A DNA stretch of 26,668 nt from an uncultured Bacteroidales bacterium. GTDB lineage: Bacteria; Bacteroidota; Bacteroidia; Bacteroidales; WCHB1-69. A program made the translations under genes and the position numbers. Under the pieces are notes generated by a model. It had not been told where the DNA came from and did no database searches. It saw only the letters and a program-made list of their open reading frames with translations. This document shows positions 23,810-26,668 of this stretch, one piece after another (positions within the stretch are counted from its first letter, which is position 1; each line of letters opens with the position of its first letter). The stretch covers positions 1-26,668 of the forward strand of contig CAMJPH010000027.1 in the NCBI GenBank assembly GCA_946407715.1. Direction: 5' to 3'.

Positions 23810-26502
23810 TACCGGATTATCGTAATTGACCCGTGCCATTGCGTGGTCTTCGCCTTCCCCTTGTAAGTGAATGAATAATAATAGACCCCGTCGCTGAGGT
23901 CGTTGCCGGTGAACGGGTTCGTTCCTTCGTGGATTTGGCCGTCTTTCGCCCACGTGTCGTAGTTCTTCGCATGGAACACAACTTTGCCCCAGCGGTCGCT
24001 GATGCGCAGCTCGTTGTGGCGGTACTCGTCGGGATCCTCTGGGTTGATGTCTGTGTTGAGGTTCTCGATGGCCCACACGTCGTTGATGCCGTCACCGTTG
24101 GGCGTGATCACGTTCGGGAAAATCAGGTTGTCTTCGATAATCACGGAGTGGCTTATTGAGTCACCGCAGCCGCCTTGGGTGGTCAGCGTCAGGGTCACAA
24201 TGTAGTCGCCCCAGCTTGAGTAGGTGTGTGTGGTGGTGGTCTCGTTTTCGGCCTCCTCGCCGTCACCGAAATCCCAAACCAGATGGTTGGTCGGGTTGTC
24301 CATCACGTTGTTGGACAGGTAGGCGGTGAAATCAACGTTGCCGCTGTTTTCGCTCATCATTGAAATCTCCGGGTTAGCCACAAAGTCGATGTCAGGCTGC
24401 GGCGAGGTGGTGATGTAACTCCATTTCGTGACCGAATCCTTACAACCTTCCGGCATGGTGATGACCAACTTGACGGAATAGGTTCCGGCATCCTCGAATG
24501 TGATTACAGGATTGTCCCCGCTGGAATAGTTGACGATATTGTAGTTCTCGTCAAAAAAGATCCACTCGGTGGTCAGACTGTCGGGGTTCGGATAAGAAAG
24601 GTCGGTGAAATGGACGGTGAGCGGGGTGCAGCCGGAAAGCACGTCAGCCTCTAAGTCGGCGCGTGGTACGGGGTAAAAATGTACCAAAACAGTGTCGGAA
24701 CTCTCGCAGGCCAGCGAGGCATCATTGTCCACCGAGACGTTCAGGATGTATTCGCCGGCGGTGATGGCCACGATGGAGTCGCCGGTGTCGCCGGTGTTCC
24801 AGTAGTACTGCACGCCGTCGGTGCTGTAGTTGGCTCGCAGCACGGCCACCTCGCCGGTGCAAAGATACTGGTCGGGGCCGAGGTCGGGCTTGTAGGAGTT
24901 CACTAACTGGATGTTGATATTGTCCAACAGCCAGGTGTTCTCACAGCCGATAGTGCTGTGTGCCAGCAGGTAATAGTAGCCTGTGTCGGCGAGCGTGAGG
25001 TCGTGGAGAACGTACGGTTCTTGGGTTAGCGTGTCGCCCGCCGGTGTAATCAGGAATACCGTGTCGATGTTTTCCGTGAGGTAGTTGAATGCAACAGAGT
25101 CGTGCAGACAGTAAAGGTCGCGCATAAAGACATCAATATGTCCCACGCTGCTGTAGTCGCTGAAATAGCCCAAAGAGGAGGACATGCCGGAGTAGTAGTC
25201 GAGGATGCCGAGGTGGAAAGGACCGAGGGTGTTTTGGATCATCATGACAGTTTGCGTTGGAACAGAACTTGAGAAGTCTTTGTAGCAGTAAGACCATGCG
25301 TTGTTGTAGGGTAGAACGGTGAAGTCGTTGGCAATCAACGGGATGTTGGTGTTGCCAGCGGTCATGGTGAAGCCGTTGACATAGCTTGTGGGCACCACGA
25401 TGGACAGGCGCATGTTGGTGGAGTAGGAGGGACGTGCATAGACGACCTCTTGGGAGCCGGTGCATCCCAAAGCGGGGAGTTGTGTGCCGCCCGCCTCACC
25501 GTCGGAGCCTGTCACCTGGAACACGTGAATCGGTTTGTCGGAGGTGATCATGGTGGCGATGGTGGGCGAGTTGCTGGGCATATAGGTGTAGCTCTGCCCC
25601 GTGTTCAGGGTGACGGTCGGCGTGGCGCTGCCGTTGATATAGACGTGGGTGGTGTCTTGTGTGGGGATAATGCAGATGTTCTCGAAGAGCCGGTTGTTGT
25701 ACATGGCGATGAAAAAGTCGCCGGCGTATTCGTCCGGGACAACCTGTTCGCCCACCAAATCCTGGCCGGAGTAGCCGGAAATCTGGTTGCTGGCCACGGA
25801 GTCGTCGGTGGAGTTCACCGCAATCGGCTTGTCGGAGGTGATGCGCGTGTTGGTGAGATGCCCGCCGGCCGACTGGTCCAGCGACTTGATGCAGTACGAC
25901 TGTCCGGCGTTGAGCGTGATGGTGATGGGCGTGCCGGCCGCGATGCCGCCAGTCAGCGGCTGCGACGGGATGATGGTCACGGTGGTGTTGTTCTCCGTGG
26001 CCACGATTTCAATGCTGTTGCGCGGATCTGACGGAGGACCATCCACTAAGAAGTTCTGCATCGGGATGGTGAAGTCTGTGCCCAAGCCGTTGCGCCCTTT
26101 AAGGGTGTAGATCTCGCTGTTGTTGGCACCTAACTGGTAGTAGGTGGTGATGTTGGCGGTGGAGGTGATTTTGAATCCGTAGTTGCATACGGTGTTTTCG
26201 GGGGCGGTCTCCACAATGTTCTCCTGACTGGTGACATCCATGGCGTAATAGCTGTAGGGGCTCAAGTTCACGGTAACGGGGGTGAATCCCGGGTTCGCCG
26301 GCTGCGAGATGGTGACGGTCGCGGGACTGCTGAACGAGGTGAAGCAGAAGGTGATAGGGTTGTGCGCGTGGTTGGCGGAGATGTCCGGTGCGGCAAACCA
26401 GAAAGTATTGTCAATCTGGGCGTGAAGTGGCATGAACCATGGAAGAACAAATAAGAATTGGAAAAAGATTTTCCATATTCTCCTGTAGAAATCTTTTTTC
26501 AT
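23809..26502 (-). CDS. IgGFc-binding/PKD adhesin with T9SS type B (CHU_C) sorting domain
   Basis: An 897-residue secreted protein. The signal peptide is MKKDFYRRIWKIFFQFLFVLPWFMPLHAQ. Residues about 30-440 match the IgGFc-binding N-terminal domain family (TFWFAAPD start, repeated ITSDKPI motifs, YSGQDLVGEQVVPDEYAG). Ig-like and PKD-type domains follow: CTPLTVHFTDLS with a TYSVKLVIT end, and LVWDFGDGEE with HTYSSWGDYIVTLTLT. The end, FPNVITPNGDGINDVW through LRISDRWGKVVF to GVYYYSFTYKGK, is the gliding-motility-associated CHU_C domain, a type B sorting signal. Surface adhesion or matrix display is the likely role. ATG 26502 is chosen because it starts the signal peptide and sits just downstream of a good promoter; the in-frame upstream ATG at 26604 lies before that promoter. 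Confidence 0.9.
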   Translation of the reverse strand: MKKDFYRRIWKIFFQFLFVLPWFMPLHAQIDNTFWFAAPDISANHAHNPITFCFTSFSSPATVTISQPANPGFTPVTVNLSPYSYYAMDVTSQENIVETAPENTVCNYGFKITSTANITTYYQLGANNSEIYTLKGRNGLGTDFTIPMQNFLVDGPPSDPRNSIEIVATENNTTVTIIPSQPLTGGIAAGTPITITLNAGQSYCIKSLDQSAGGHLTNTRITSDKPIAVNSTDDSVASNQISGYSGQDLVGEQVVPDEYAGDFFIAMYNNRLFENICIIPTQDTTHVYINGSATPTVTLNTGQSYTYMPSNSPTIATMITSDKPIHVFQVTGSDGEAGGTQLPALGCTGSQEVVYARPSYSTNMRLSIVVPTSYVNGFTMTAGNTNIPLIANDFTVLPYNNAWSYCYKDFSSSVPTQTVMMIQNTLGPFHLGILDYYSGMSSSLGYFSDYSSVGHIDVFMRDLYCLHDSVAFNYLTENIDTVFLITPAGDTLTQEPYVLHDLTLADTGYYYLLAHSTIGCENTWLLDNINIQLVNSYKPDLGPDQYLCTGEVAVLRANYSTDGVQYYWNTGDTGDSIVAITAGEYILNVSVDNDASLACESSDTVLVHFYPVPRADLEADVLSGCTPLTVHFTDLSYPNPDSLTTEWIFFDENYNIVNYSSGDNPVITFEDAGTYSVKLVITMPEGCKDSVTKWSYITTSPQPDIDFVANPEISMMSENSGNVDFTAYLSNNVMDNPTNHLVWDFGDGEEAENETTTTHTYSSWGDYIVTLTLTTQGGCGDSISHSVIIEDNLIFPNVITPNGDGINDVWAIENLNTDINPEDPDEYRHNELRISDRWGKVVFHAKNYDTWAKDGQIHEGTNPFTGNDLSDGVYYYSFTYKGKAKTTQWHGSITIIR

Positions 26503-26528
26503 AATAATCCTCTTATTTATTTCCGCTG

Positions 26529-26558
26529 CAAATGTACACAAATTTTGGACTAAACAAA
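26529..26558 (-). promoter_or_regulatory. Bacteroidota-type promoter of the adhesin gene
   Basis: On the minus strand TTTG (plus 26555-26558) and TACATTTG (plus 26529-26536) are 18 bp apart, matching the -33/-7 consensus. The leader to ATG 26502 is about 20 nt. Confidence 0.75.
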
Positions 26559-26606
26559 CAGCAAAATTTCTTGACAGCAGTTGTGGAAATGGTAGGCAAA
26601 CCAATC

Positions 26607-26649
26607 AAAAAAAAGGGGGTGTGTCAAAAGTGACTCGCCCTCTTTTTTT
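26607..26649. terminator. Bidirectional terminator-like hairpin at the right edge
   Basis: A run of A, then AGGGGGTGTGTCA, the loop AAAG, TGACTCGCCCTCT and a run of T form a 13-position stem with two G-U pairs and one mismatch. Flanking A and T tracts allow termination in either direction. Alternatively it is the terminal inverted repeat of an insertion sequence or MITE continuing beyond the window; no transposase is visible. Confidence 0.55.
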
Positions 26650-26668
26650 GCAAAAAAGCCCTAACTTT

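Noticed and set aside
26503..26604. 34-residue N-terminal extension of the adhesin
   Set aside because: It would place the start upstream of the promoter and bury the signal peptide inside the protein.

Overview
The window reads as chromosomal DNA of a member of the Bacteroidota, most likely an uncultured member of the order Bacteroidales. Four things point there: promoters of the Bacteroidota TAnnTTTG type, a short primary sigma factor without region 1.1, secreted proteins with type IX secretion (T9SS) C-terminal sorting domains of two classes, and Bacteroidota-typical families (DUF3078 barrel, DUF4332 protein, PCMD-like domain, degenerate formimidoylglutamase next to topA). Nothing indicates a plasmid, prophage or conjugative element. 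Species cannot be named from the sequence alone.

Layout. 1-4218 (minus) is the N-terminal 1,406 codons of a very large secreted Ig-repeat surface protein whose C-terminus lies beyond the left edge. 4580-7178 (minus) holds two tandem paralogous SAM methyltransferases, closed by a strong terminator, and a PaaI-type hotdog thioesterase. From 7513 everything points right: a DUF4332 helix-hairpin-helix protein, an unrecognised 224-residue protein, tRNA-Glu(TTC), a radical SAM protein, pheT, a single-domain RibF-like FAD synthetase, topA, an arginase-fold protein with broken metal motifs, a DUF3078 outer-membrane protein, rpoD, asnS, rpoN and a secreted M6 metalloprotease. The window ends with a convergent minus-strand gene (23809-26502) for a large IgGFc-binding/PKD adhesin with a type B (CHU_C) sorting domain.

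How the parts fit. The central plus-strand block is mostly information-processing housekeeping (PheT, AsnS, TopA, both sigma factors), with T9SS cargo and envelope proteins at the edges. The primary sigma factor and sigma-54 flank asnS within 4 kb.

The most unusual signal is between the genes. Most plus-strand spacers, and the leaders of two minus-strand genes, consist of degenerate tandem HEPTAMERS, up to 13 in perfect phase at 7251-7341. Several of these arrays begin inside or within a few bases of a stop codon. Two plus-strand genes (radical SAM, asnS) are instead preceded by HEXAMER arrays (TAAGYY, 10 and 11 units) that end in the same 15-nt suffix just before the ATG. A second repeat class is a set of palindromes of about 30 bp with TGTAG...CTACA ends. 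One of these lies in frame inside the sorting domain of the M6 protease. These features resemble the heptanucleotide STRR and REP/MITE-like repeats known from other bacteria, but I do not recognise the family as described here.
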